Shown piece after piece: positions 25,865 through 34,572 of a stretch of DNA of 64,000 nt (positions are counted from its first letter, which is position 1; every line of letters begins with the position of its first letter). Under the pieces are notes generated by a model. The model was given only the letters and a program-made list of their open reading frames with translations, was not told the DNA's origin and searched no databases. The position numbers and the translations under genes are program-made. The stretch comes from Actinopolymorpha pittospori (GTDB lineage: Bacteria > Actinomycetota > Actinomycetes > Propionibacteriales > Actinopolymorphaceae). The DNA is taken from assembly GCF_014873875.1 (NCBI RefSeq), contig NZ_JADBEM010000001.1:6696001-6760000 (forward strand), read 5' to 3'.

Positions 25865-26323
25865 ATGACATCGCGACCACCACTTCCGCCGTTCTCCCTG
25901 GAAACCGCTCGCGAGAAGGTGCAGGCGGCTGAGGACGCCTGGAACACCCGGGACCCCGAACGCGTCGCTCTCGCCTACACCGAGGATTCCGTGTGGCGCA
26001 ACCGAAGCGAGTTCGTGACCGGACGCCAGGAGATCGTGGCGTTTCTGACGCGGAAGTGGGAGCGCGAGCTGGACTACGCACTCCGCAAGGAGCTGTGGAG
26101 CTTCCACGAGAACCGCATCGCGGTCCGGTTCCAGTACGAGTGCCACGACAGCTCCGGCCGGTGGTGGCGAAGCTACGGCAACGAGCTGTGGGAGTTCACC
26201 AGCGAAGGACTGATGAGTCGGCGCGAGGCGAGCATCAACGACCTGGCGATCGAGGAGTCCGAACGTCGAATCCACGGCCCACGGCCATCCAATGAGCACG
26301 GCCAGCTGTTCCCGCTGCGCTGA
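25865..26323 (+). CDS. DUF1348 (NTF2-like) protein
   Basis: A 152-residue protein of the DUF1348 group of NTF2-fold proteins. The family signature is clear: LETAREKVQAAEDAWNTRDPERVALAYTEDSVWRNR has the opening helices, then EFVTGRQEIVAFLTRKW, SFHENRIAVRFQYECHD and GNELWEFTSEGLMSRREASINDL. Residues 8-43 and 70-110 carry most of the match. Function of the family is unknown, though ligand binding or a non-catalytic enzyme-like role is likely. It stands alone; no operon partner is close. Confidence 0.88.
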   Translation: MTSRPPLPPFSLETAREKVQAAEDAWNTRDPERVALAYTEDSVWRNRSEFVTGRQEIVAFLTRKWERELDYALRKELWSFHENRIAVRFQYECHDSSGRWWRSYGNELWEFTSEGLMSRREASINDLAIEESERRIHGPRPSNEHGQLFPLR

Positions 26324-26444
26324 ACGCGCTTCTCATCAGGGCATGACGCTCCCGATAACTTTTCGGTAGTGACCGCAACCTCGCCCGTGGGCGAAACGTC
26401 CTCCGGACAAGATCCACGAGCGCACGCGCGGTTTGGGGGACGTC

Positions 26445-27731
26445 ATGAGCACCATCACGAGACGCGGGATCAGCGCACTGGGGGCGGGGGTGCTCGCCGT
26501 CACGGTCGCCGTGCTGCCGGCCACACCGGCATCCGCCGCCGGCGGACTCGACCCGTCGTACGGAACCAACGGCACCGCTGCCGTGAGGATCACGGAGTGG
26601 GGACTCTCGCCGGGCTGGATCCTGCCGGGGTGGAACGACGGCGCGATCGTCGTCGGCGGCGACACGAAGTACCTCGGCGGAGATCCTTACGACGTCGAGA
26701 CCCTGGGAGTGGCGACTCTGGCCAGCCTCACCAGCACCGGTGCGATGGACCGGTCGTTCAACTCCGGCGCCGTCAGGGCGATCGACCCCGAGATGGGGTA
26801 CGTCATGGATCCCGGCACCACGGTGGTCGGCGCGGCGGTCGACCCGAGGAACGGTTCGCCGTTGGTCGCCACCCAGCACATCACCCGGCCCGGGCGCATC
26901 ACCAAGCTCGGCCGGACCAGTGGGCAGGAGTGGAGCGTCGAGACAGCGGACGTGGGAGCGATCGCGGTCCTGGCCGACGGGCGGGTGCGCTACTGCGCGA
27001 CCCGTGTCGGGTCCGGCACGGTCCAGAGCTTCGTGGGCGGACTCACTGCCGACGGCGAGCCTGACCCGGCGGTCGGCGCGAACGGCCTGCGCCCGCTACC
27101 CGCGATCTTCGGGTTCTGCAAGGCGATGGCTGTGACACCCACGGGCGCGCTCGTGCTGGCGTCGAGCACCGACAACGCCCGCAGCCGGATCATCGTCGCA
27201 CGAACGAACGCGACGAGCGGCGTCGTCGACACGACCTTCGGAAAGGGCGGCACCCAGGTCATCGGCGCCGTCAACCGCGACTACAAGGTCAGCCGGGTCG
27301 CGATCGGCGCGGACGGCGCCGTCTTCCTGCTCGGGCAGTTCACCGACCTCAACCCGGACGGGTCCGGTGGTGAGGCCAGGGTCGCCCTGCACAAGCTGGG
27401 CCCGGACGGCACGGGGATGCCGGGATTCGGGTCCGGTGGTCTGATCAGGTACGGGGTCGGCTACTTCGTCCCGGGCGCGCTGACGATCGCACCGGCCGGC
27501 AAGGTCGTGGTCAGCATCAACAACGGCTCTACGGGGTCGGCCAAGGGGATCCTCTACCGAGTGACCGGGGCGACCGGTGCGCCGGACCCGGCGTTCGGAA
27601 CCGGCGGCAGGGTCATCCCGCCCGGTCCCGTCGTCGACGCGAGGATCACCTCGTCGGGAAAGCTGCTGACCCTCGGCGTCAAGGGCGGCGCCGCTGACTA
27701 CCAGACGGTCCTGCAGCGCCGCTACGGCTGA
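26445..27731 (+). CDS. Secreted delta-60-repeat beta-propeller-like protein
   Basis: A 428-residue exported protein. A signal peptide (RRGISALGAGVLAVTVAVL, cleavage near ATPASAAG) is followed by repeats with the motif D-x2-F/Y-G-x2-G: GLDPSYGTNG, DTTFGKGG, PGFGSGG and DPAFGTGG. These match the delta-60 repeat of bacterial secreted proteins thought to form a propeller. ATG at 26445 is preferred to the TTG four codons upstream. Single gene; binding partner unknown. Confidence 0.85.
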   Translation: MSTITRRGISALGAGVLAVTVAVLPATPASAAGGLDPSYGTNGTAAVRITEWGLSPGWILPGWNDGAIVVGGDTKYLGGDPYDVETLGVATLASLTSTGAMDRSFNSGAVRAIDPEMGYVMDPGTTVVGAAVDPRNGSPLVATQHITRPGRITKLGRTSGQEWSVETADVGAIAVLADGRVRYCATRVGSGTVQSFVGGLTADGEPDPAVGANGLRPLPAIFGFCKAMAVTPTGALVLASSTDNARSRIIVARTNATSGVVDTTFGKGGTQVIGAVNRDYKVSRVAIGADGAVFLLGQFTDLNPDGSGGEARVALHKLGPDGTGMPGFGSGGLIRYGVGYFVPGALTIAPAGKVVVSINNGSTGSAKGILYRVTGATGAPDPAFGTGGRVIPPGPVVDARITSSGKLLTLGVKGGAADYQTVLQRRYG

Positions 27732-27760
27732 CGAACGCGTCGTTCTGGCCTCTGTAACGG

Positions 27761-27795
27761 GCCGGGCGTCAGGGTAAAAGGATCTTGCGCCCGGC
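27761..27795 (+). terminator. Hairpin after the delta-60 gene
   Basis: GCCGGGCG (27761-27768) pairs with CGCCCGGC (27788-27795) around a 19 nt loop, 29 bp past the stop codon. Moderate candidate for a terminator. Confidence 0.4.
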
Positions 27796-27924
27796 TCGCC
27801 GGCTCCGGCAGCATGCGTCCATGCGCTCGAAGTGAGATCTGCACGCGTTCCTCGGGTCCGCGCCTCGTCGAGGTTGCTTGACGGCGAACGGGCTCGCGTC
27901 AGCCTCTCTTCGACAGGACCTCAG

Positions 27925-28533
27925 ATGCGCGCCGAATCCGGCATCCCCGAACATCAGATCCGCCCCTACCAGCGCAGCGACGCCGCGAGTTGGCTCCGCT
28001 GCCGCCTGCTGAGCTTCTTCTCCACCAACTACTACGACGACGTTGCCGTCGAACGCCCCCGCTACGCAGCCCCCGCGATCCAGCGGGTCGCCGTCGTCGA
28101 TGAGGCCGTCGTCGGTCTGATCGACGTCGCGGTGGCGGGTGCGAAGGCCACCATCGAGGTGCTCGCCGTCCATCCCGAGCACGCACGACGCGGGCTCGGA
28201 ACCGCCCTCCTGCACTCGGTCCTCACCGAGCTTCGAGACGCCGGTGCCGTCGAGACACTCGATGTGTGGACGCGCGAGGACGTGCCCGCGAACCGGTGGT
28301 ACCTCCGTTCCGGCTTCACCGAGGCGTTCAGCTACCTGCACGTTTACAAGAGCCACGAGGATGACGCCGCGGGATTCCAGAGCCCGGCCGGGTTGGACCC
28401 GCCGCTGACGGCGTTCGTCCACGCACCGCGGGAGCGGGAGGCCGAACTGCGACGGCGGTTCCGGCGGGTCTACGTCTGCCGGCGCTACGTACGGGCGCTG
28501 CGAGGAGGTGCCGCGACATGCGACACACCCTGA
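27925..28533 (+). CDS. GNAT-family N-acetyltransferase
   Basis: A 202-residue GNAT enzyme that would transfer an acetyl group from acetyl-CoA to an amine. The acetyl-CoA-binding motif A is IEVLAVHPEHARRGLGTALLHSVLTELR (RRGLGTA pyrophosphate loop), and motif B is NRWYLRSGFTEAFSY. ATG at 27925 is chosen because the GNAT fold begins with IRPYQRSDAASWLRC and the upstream codons look non-coding. Its end overlaps the next GNAT gene by 16 nt, so the two are coupled. Substrate unknown. Confidence 0.85.
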   Translation: MRAESGIPEHQIRPYQRSDAASWLRCRLLSFFSTNYYDDVAVERPRYAAPAIQRVAVVDEAVVGLIDVAVAGAKATIEVLAVHPEHARRGLGTALLHSVLTELRDAGAVETLDVWTREDVPANRWYLRSGFTEAFSYLHVYKSHEDDAAGFQSPAGLDPPLTAFVHAPREREAELRRRFRRVYVCRRYVRALRGGAATCDTP

Positions 28534-29327
28534 CCGCCGGAGTGCAGGTCGAGATCACGACGGTCGCGGAGCGTCCGGAGCCATCGAGGTACCACTTCGA
28601 TGCCGGTCCCTGGGGCGAGTTCATGCGATTCAACCGCGTTGCGGAGGCGTACTTTCTGCAGGCGAGACAGGTGTTCCCGGAGATCTGCTTGCTCGCGACG
28701 ACGGACGACGGGACGGTCGTGGCCGACGGGCAGGCGGTCCCGCTCGCACTGGGCGGACCTGGGCGTGCGCGGCTTCCCGACGGCGGATGGGAGCAGGCCG
28801 TCGTCTGGGCGTTCGCCGACCAACGACGGGGTGTCCAGCCCAACGCCGCCTGCGCCCTGAACATCGCCGTGGCGGCGTCGCTTCAGGGACAGGGCCTGTC
28901 CCGCCTGATACTCGCGGCGCTTCGCGATGCCGTCCGCGACGCGGGCCTGTCCACCCTGGTCGCGCCCGTTCGACCGACCTGGAAGGACCGCGAGCCCTGG
29001 ACGACGATGGGGGAGTACGCGGCGCGGGTGCGCACCGACGGTATGCCGTACGACCCGTGGCTGCGCACCCACGTACGGGCCGGTGGCGTGATCGTCGCGG
29101 TGGCGCCGACGTCGTGGGTGATCGCCGCGACGCTGGCCGACTGGCGGGCGTGGACGGGACTGGCGTTCGACGCGGACGGTGAGGTGGAGGTGCCGTACGC
29201 GCTGGTCCCGGTGCGTTGCGACACCCGCGCCGGGCACGTGACCTATGTCGAGCCGAACGTCTGGGTCCGCCACGACGTCGGCTCGTCCCGTCCCCTCCTG
29301 GCGGCGGGGGATTCGGAGCGACAATGA
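28518..29327 (+). CDS. GNAT-like acetyltransferase
   Basis: A 269-residue protein. ALNIAVAASLQGQGLSRLILAALRDAVRDAG fits GNAT motif A, with QGQGLS as pyrophosphate loop; the surrounding strands CLLATTDDGTVVADGQAVPL and LVAPVRPTWKDREPW match long GNAT relatives. It may act on a different substrate from its upstream neighbour. It is translated from within the end of that gene (16 nt overlap) and is followed by the MerR operator. Confidence 0.75.
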   Translation: MRHTLTAGVQVEITTVAERPEPSRYHFDAGPWGEFMRFNRVAEAYFLQARQVFPEICLLATTDDGTVVADGQAVPLALGGPGRARLPDGGWEQAVVWAFADQRRGVQPNAACALNIAVAASLQGQGLSRLILAALRDAVRDAGLSTLVAPVRPTWKDREPWTTMGEYAARVRTDGMPYDPWLRTHVRAGGVIVAVAPTSWVIAATLADWRAWTGLAFDADGEVEVPYALVPVRCDTRAGHVTYVEPNVWVRHDVGSSRPLLAAGDSERQ

Positions 29328-29331
29328 GAAC

Positions 29332-29353
29332 TTGACCCTGACACGGTGTCAGG
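29332..29353 (+). promoter_or_regulatory. MerR-type promoter and operator
   Basis: TTGACC (29332-29337) serves as -35 and runs into the palindrome CCTGACAC-G-GTGTCAGG (29337-29353). A dyad between -35 and -10 is the hallmark of MerR-family control by DNA distortion. The MerR gene starts 19 bp downstream, indicating self-regulation. Confidence 0.65.
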
Positions 29354-29372
29354 CCCGACCGTTGGACGTGCC

Positions 29373-30203
29373 ATGTTCAGTATCGGAGACTTCGCCAAGC
29401 TCGGCCGCGTGTCGGTCCGGATGCTGCGGCACTACGACGCGCTCGGGTTGCTGTCCCCGGCCGTCGTCGACCCAGCGACCGGCTACCGGCTCTACGAAGC
29501 CGACCAGCTGCGCCGGCTCAACCGCGTCGTCGCTCTCAAGGATCTCGGTTTCACCCTCGAACAGGTGGGCGCGATCCTCGACGACAAGGTGAACGCCGAG
29601 GAGCTACGCGGCATGTTGCGCCTGCGCCGTGCTCAGCTCGAGGCGCAGATCTCGGCCGACACCGACCGGCTCACCGGCGTGGAGGCGAGGCTCCGGATGA
29701 TCGAGACGGAGGGTCGAATGCTCACCGAAGACGTCGTCCTCAAGCACATCCCGGCGGTCCGGGTCGCGGAGTTGGCCGCGCTCGCCGCGAGCTACGAGGG
29801 CAAGGACATCGGACCAGTCATCCAACCGCTGTACCCGCGGCTGTGCGAACTGCTCGACGCGGCGGCGGTGGGCTGCTACGGGCCGTCGATCGCCTACTAC
29901 GAACCGGCGCCTGAGGTGTCCGAGGAGGCCGTCACCGTGCACGCGGCGATGACGGTGTCGGTCGGACCGGATCCGGCGTACGACTTCGCGATCCTGGACC
30001 TGCCGGAGATCGAGTCGGCAGCGACGATCGTCCATCGCGGTTCTATGGACGAGGCGGACCGGAGCATGCAGATCCTGGCTCGCTGGATCGAGGACAACGG
30101 CTACCACATACACGGCTATGCGCGTGAGGTCTGCCTGGAGTTCGACCCGCAGGATCCCGACAAGTGGGTGCACGAGTTCCAGGTCTCCGTCACCCGTGGT
30201 TGA
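29373..30203 (+). CDS. MerR-family regulator with GyrI-like effector domain
   Basis: A 276-residue regulator: winged HTH FSIGDFAKLGRVSVRMLRHYDALGLL at residues 1-27, coiled-coil dimer helix (about 75-115) and a C-terminal effector domain of the BmrR/GyrI type (residues about 125-276), which in relatives binds hydrophobic cations and drugs. ATG at 29373 begins the domain exactly. An operator palindrome lies directly upstream, and a strong bidirectional terminator follows. No pump gene is adjacent. Confidence 0.9.
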   Translation: MFSIGDFAKLGRVSVRMLRHYDALGLLSPAVVDPATGYRLYEADQLRRLNRVVALKDLGFTLEQVGAILDDKVNAEELRGMLRLRRAQLEAQISADTDRLTGVEARLRMIETEGRMLTEDVVLKHIPAVRVAELAALAASYEGKDIGPVIQPLYPRLCELLDAAAVGCYGPSIAYYEPAPEVSEEAVTVHAAMTVSVGPDPAYDFAILDLPEIESAATIVHRGSMDEADRSMQILARWIEDNGYHIHGYAREVCLEFDPQDPDKWVHEFQVSVTRG

Positions 30204-30235
30204 CGCGACTCGCGGTTGACGGGGACGCGACGTCG

Positions 30236-30265
30236 GACCCGCCCGCCAGGTCAGGCGGGCGGGTC
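30236..30265. terminator. Bidirectional terminator
   Basis: A perfect 12-bp stem GACCCGCCCGCC (30236-30247) / GGCGGGCGGGTC (30254-30265) with loop AGGTCA sits between the converging MerR and HTH genes. The TGA stop of the minus-strand gene (30251-30253) lies in the loop. Confidence 0.7.
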
Positions 30266-30793
30266 GTCGTCGCCCAACGGGTGCAGGTCGGTCGGTGTCA
30301 GCGTCCAATGCAAGCCGTACTTGACACCACGGCGATCTCCCTTGCCCGGCGCGAAGTACTCCGCCACCAGGCTGGTCAAGCGTTCCCTGAACTCCGCGGC
30401 CTGCTCGAGGGAGAGCCGGCCGCCGTGCTCACCGCCTGCCTGCACGTAGGTGTCGCCGAACATCCCGGCCGCGGCGTCGGCGAACGCCTGCCGGAAGTCG
30501 TACACCGTCTGGCCCGGCATGGTCGTTCCCTCCGGCACCGACGACGGGCCGGCGAGCAGTCGGCTTCCCTCGGGCGTACGGGTCCACCTTCCCCCAGTCA
30601 CGACGACCCGGCCGCTCGCCTCGAGCTTGCGGAGGTACCACAGCACCCGGGCGTTGTTGACTTCCAACTGTGTCGCGACCTGCTCAACGGTCCTGGGCGA
30701 GTCGAGGGTGCGGAGGATGTCGCGCGGAAGCGCCGAACCATCCCAGGACGTGTCGTCGGAGGTCACCTGGTCGCCCGCTTCGGTTTCGGCCAT
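30251..30793 (-). CDS. ArsR-like winged-helix regulator
   Basis: A 180-residue protein with an N-terminal winged helix (ILRTLDSPRTVEQVATQLEV, recognition helix NARVLWYLRKLEASGRVVVT, wing GGRWTRTPEG) and a C-terminal helical domain of unknown ligand. This layout is common among actinomycete helix-turn-helix 20 / ArsR-like proteins. The start at 30793 is supported by a TACGAT -10-like element about nine bases before it (leaderless type). It reads away from the PEP-utilising gene at 30948, with which it may share control. Confidence 0.78.
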   Translation of the reverse strand: MAETEAGDQVTSDDTSWDGSALPRDILRTLDSPRTVEQVATQLEVNNARVLWYLRKLEASGRVVVTGGRWTRTPEGSRLLAGPSSVPEGTTMPGQTVYDFRQAFADAAAGMFGDTYVQAGGEHGGRLSLEQAAEFRERLTSLVAEYFAPGKGDRRGVKYGLHWTLTPTDLHPLGDDDPPA

Positions 30794-30947
30794 CCGGACA
30801 TCGTAGGGACGGGCCGACCGCGGTTCGGTCCTGTCGCCCGGGTCGGACACCCCCTTCGTGGCATGGCGTGCGGAGACGGTCTGTGATGTCATCCTTCGAT
30901 AAGTCACGACCGTGGAGTCTCACCCGGGGCGAGGAGGCTGAACCGTC

Positions 30948-33400
30948 ATGGACGCCTACACGATCGCGTTGTGCGATGTGCGCCGCGAGGACGTCGCCGC
31001 GGCCGGCGCGAAAGGAGCCAACCTCGGCGGCCTGATCCGGGCCGGCTTTCGGGTACCCCCGGGATTCGTCGTGACGACCACGGCCTACCGGGACTTCCTG
31101 CACTCGGCGGGACTGCATGCCTGCGACCCGGCGGAGACCTGTCAGCGGATCCCGAACGCCGTGGTCCCCGACCAGATCGTCGAAGGCGTGCTCGACGCGT
31201 TCGGCAACCGCGGTGCGCGGGCCGTCGCGGTCAGATCCTCCGGTACCGCCGAGGACCTCGCCGACGCCTCCTTCGCCGGCCAGTACGACACGTTCCTCGA
31301 CGTCGCCGGAGAGCAGGCCCTGATCGATGCGGTCCGGTGGTGCTGGGCGTCCCTGTGGACCCCACGCGCCGTCGCCTACCGCCGGCAGCGAGAGTGGAGC
31401 GACGACGTCTCGCTCGCGGTCGTCGTCCAGGAGATGGTGGACGCGGAGTGGGCGGGCGTGCTGTTCACGGCCGACCCGGTGACCGGCCGACGGGACCAGA
31501 TCGTCGTCGAGGCCGTTCGCGGGCTGGGGGAGAAGCTCGTGTCGGGCGAGGCCACGGGGCAGCGGTACGTCGTGTCGAAGGACTCCGCCGCCGGAGTCCT
31601 GTCCGCTCCGTCGGACGACGATCTCCCGCCCCGGCTGATGGCGCAGCTGGCCAGGGCCGCCCGGGAGGCCGAGCGGCATTTCGGCGGCCCCCAGGACCTC
31701 GAGTGGGCCTACGCCGAGGGGGAGTGCGCGCTCCTCCAGGCCCGGCCGATGACCGCGCTTCCGGACGAACCGGCCGAGCCGGCCGAACCGGCCGAGCCGG
31801 CGTCCGTCAGGAGCGGACGCGGACGCTCCAAGGGCCTGACGAGACGGGCCGCGATGGCGGCCGACCACGTACCCTTCCCGCCGTACCCGATGGACAACTC
31901 CCTCACTGTGCGGCCCGTCGTCCGTGGACTGGTGCGCATGATGGCTTCCGCGGGGTTGGCCGCACCGGCGGCCGAGGATCTCCTCACCGAAGTCGCCGAC
32001 GGTGTTCTCCAACTCCGGCCGCCGGCGATCCGCTTCACCCCACGGGCCGTCGTCCGGCTGCCGGCCGGGTTGCCACGCCTGGTGGCGACGATCCGGACTC
32101 AGCCCGAACGCTGGATGGCGCACTACCGGACGACGTTGCTCCCGCTGCTGGAACGCGTCGATCAGGTCGACCTCTCCACCTGGTCCGACGAAGCGCTGCT
32201 CGACCACGTCGCGGAGATCCAGCGCGCCCAGGGCCGGTTGGTGGCCTCCCGGTTCGGCGCGGCGGTTCCTCGGGTGCTCGCCGACCGCGTCGTCGCCGTG
32301 CTGCTCTCGCTGACGCTCGCTCCGGCGCGAGCCCGGGCCAGTCACGCGGATCTGATGTCGGACATCCCGAGCGTCACCCGAACCGTGAACGACGAACTCG
32401 ACCGGCTGGCCGCCACGGTCGAGGCGACGCCCGAACTCGCCGAGATCTACGACCGCACGGAACCCGACGCGATACCCCGCCGGCTCGCCCGGACACAGGT
32501 CGGGACGGCGTTCCTCGAGGAGGTGGGCGGGTTCCTGCGGCACTACGGCTACCGGCAGCCCACCATGTCCATGGCGGGCTTTCCGACGATGGGGGAGACC
32601 CCCGCCGTGGTGCACCGGCTGGTGAAGGCTCTGGCAGGCCGGAACGCGGCTGGACGCGGCAAGGAAGGCACCGGCCGGAACCGGTTCGTCGCCGTCCGCG
32701 AGGACCTGCGCCGGGAGCGTTCGGCGCGGGCGCGGGCGCTCGTCCCCCTCGTCCTCGCGATGACCCGCCTCGCGCGGACGGGCACCAGCTTCCGCGAGGA
32801 CAGTCACGCCTTCCTGTTCATGCGTCCGGCGGCCGCACAGCGTCGGCTGCTGCTGGAACTCGGCAGGCGGTTGGTCGACCGCGGGACGCTCGCGAGCGCG
32901 ACCGACATCTTCTTCCTGGAGTTCGACGAGGTACGTCAGGGAGCCGAACGCGCCGGGGAGGTTGTCGAGCGGCGTCGATCCGCCCGCAACCGCGTCCTGC
33001 CCACCTACCGGGTTCTGCCCGACCGGAGCCCGCCGGACCCGACGACGGCGGACGGACGATCCGAGGTGTCCCGGCCAGCCCGGGTACGGTGGCGGGCACG
33101 GTCCGGATCATCCGGGACGAGGAAGGGTTCGGCGACCTCGCCGCCGGTGAGGTACTGGTCTGCGCGTTCACCAACCCCGCGTGGACCCCGCTGTTCGCGC
33201 TCGCCGGCGCGGTCGTCACCGATGCGGGCGGGGCGGCCTCCCACGCCGCGATCGTCGCCCGTGAGTACGGCATCCCGGCTGTCATGGGTACGGGTATGGC
33301 GACCAGCCTGCTGCGGGACGGCCAGCGCGTGTCCGTCGACGGGACCCATGGCACGGTGACACCGCTGCCCGGTCCGACGGGACTCGCGGAACCCGGCTGA
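30948..33400 (+). pseudogene. PEP synthase / rifampin-phosphotransferase-like enzyme, frameshifted
   Basis: An 815-codon three-domain enzyme broken near the end. The ATP-grasp domain is at residues 1-310 (GAKGANLGGLIRAGFRVPPGF, AVRSSGTAEDLADASFAGQYDT), a helical middle domain at about 310-690, and the swivelling phosphohistidine domain VTDAGGAASHAAIVAREYGIP at the end. The last domain is in another frame: a single-base deletion between 33020 and 33070 best explains the switch. The middle domain resembles rifampin phosphotransferases as much as PEP synthase, so either phosphorylation of a small molecule or PEP metabolism is possible. Confidence 0.8.
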
Positions 33401-33513
33401 CCCCACCGTCCGCACGGGCACCGAGAGTGGGCATACGCCACAGCGCGTACATGCACCCCGGAAGCGGTGATTCGGGCGGTCCCGGCAGCGGCTCGCCCCC
33501 TACAGTGGGGCGT

Positions 33514-34377
33514 ATGGGGTTGGTTCACGCTGTCGGCTTGGTGCTCCACCCCGAGCGCGACGCCTCGCCGGCGATCGACGCCGTGGTGAAGTGGGCCCGC
33601 GCTCGCGACGTGGACGTGCTCGGCCTGACCGAGGAGGTCGGGCGCCTTCGGTGTGGTGCGACCCCGATCGACGCCGTTGAGCTCGCCGACCGTGCCGACC
33701 TGCTCATCAGCCTCGGTGGCGACGGCACGATGCTGCGGTCGATGGCGCTCGTCACGGGACGTCGCACGCCGGTCCTCGGTGTCAACCTCGGCCGGCTGGG
33801 CTTCCTCGCCGAGATCGACGTCGGTGAGTTGTCCGAGGCGCTGACGGCGATCGACGAGCATCGCTACACGGTCGAGCCGCGGATGGCCATCCGCACGATC
33901 CTCCCGAACGGCGCGGCGGTGACCGCGTTCAACGACATCGCCCTCGTCCGGGTGCCCGGGCACGGGTCGGCGGCGGTGGCGATCTCCGTCCTCGGCCGCC
34001 CCTTCGTCCGCTACTCCGCCGACGCGGTTCTGGTGGCGACGACGACCGGGTCCACGGCCTACAGCTTCTCGGCCGGCGGACCGATCGTCTCTCCCCGCGT
34101 GGACGCCGTCCTCGTGGTGGCGGCGGCCGCCCACTCGACCTTCGACCGGGCGCTCGTCCTGCCGGCCGATGAGCAACCGTCCCTGGAAGTGCTCCCGGTC
34201 AGCGGACGGCTGGCGGTCGAGGTGGACGGCCGGGTGGCGGGTTACGCGGTGCCCGGTGACCGACTGGACGTCACCACCGTACGGGCGGCGGCCCAGGTCA
34301 TCCGGCTCGGTCGGGCGAGCTTCTACGAGCGTGCTCGGCGCAAGCTTCAGGTCAGCGGCAGCCTCGAGGTCGAGTAG
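33514..34377 (+). CDS. nadK: NAD kinase
   Basis: A 287-residue enzyme that phosphorylates NAD to NADP with ATP or polyphosphate. The family motifs are present: LLISLGGDGTMLRSM (catalytic GGDGT), LGVNLGRLGFLAEI, FNDIALVR (NE/D motif) and TTTGSTAYSFSAGGPIVSP. ATG at 33514 is supported by TACAGT seven bases upstream, a leaderless-type promoter; an upstream frame start at 33427 is rejected. In most actinomycetes nadK sits with recN and a haemolysin-like gene, so this solitary copy may be a second, specialised NAD kinase. Confidence 0.93.
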   Translation: MGLVHAVGLVLHPERDASPAIDAVVKWARARDVDVLGLTEEVGRLRCGATPIDAVELADRADLLISLGGDGTMLRSMALVTGRRTPVLGVNLGRLGFLAEIDVGELSEALTAIDEHRYTVEPRMAIRTILPNGAAVTAFNDIALVRVPGHGSAAVAISVLGRPFVRYSADAVLVATTTGSTAYSFSAGGPIVSPRVDAVLVVAAAAHSTFDRALVLPADEQPSLEVLPVSGRLAVEVDGRVAGYAVPGDRLDVTTVRAAAQVIRLGRASFYERARRKLQVSGSLEVE

Positions 34378-34572
34378 CTCCGACGGCCCGTCGCGTTGCC
34401 GAATATTGACATCAGTGGCGAAGCGGTTGACCGGTTATAACAAGGCGCGGCAAGCTTCCGTCAAGAGGAAGAATAATTTCGCATCCTGGATACGACCTCT
34501 CGCATTCCCTTCGGCGATGACGCCGAGGTCTCTCGTCAAACCACCGCCCCGCCCGCCCGGAGGAGACCTCTC

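Noticed and set aside
25601..26081. Long upstream extension of the methyltransferase frame
   Set aside because: Arg/Pro-rich, overlaps the antisense DUF1348 gene and the strong promoter; the true N terminus is in another frame from GTG 25600.
30794..30947. Rifamycin-associated element before the Rph-like gene
   Set aside because: The expected palindrome was looked for and is not present.
30684..32807. 707-codon minus-strand frame
   Set aside because: Antisense to the PEP-utilising enzyme; no recognisable domain.
34406..34441. TTGACA ... TATAAC as a promoter for the PhyH gene
   Set aside because: Spacing is 24 bp, too long for a standard promoter; left as a note only.
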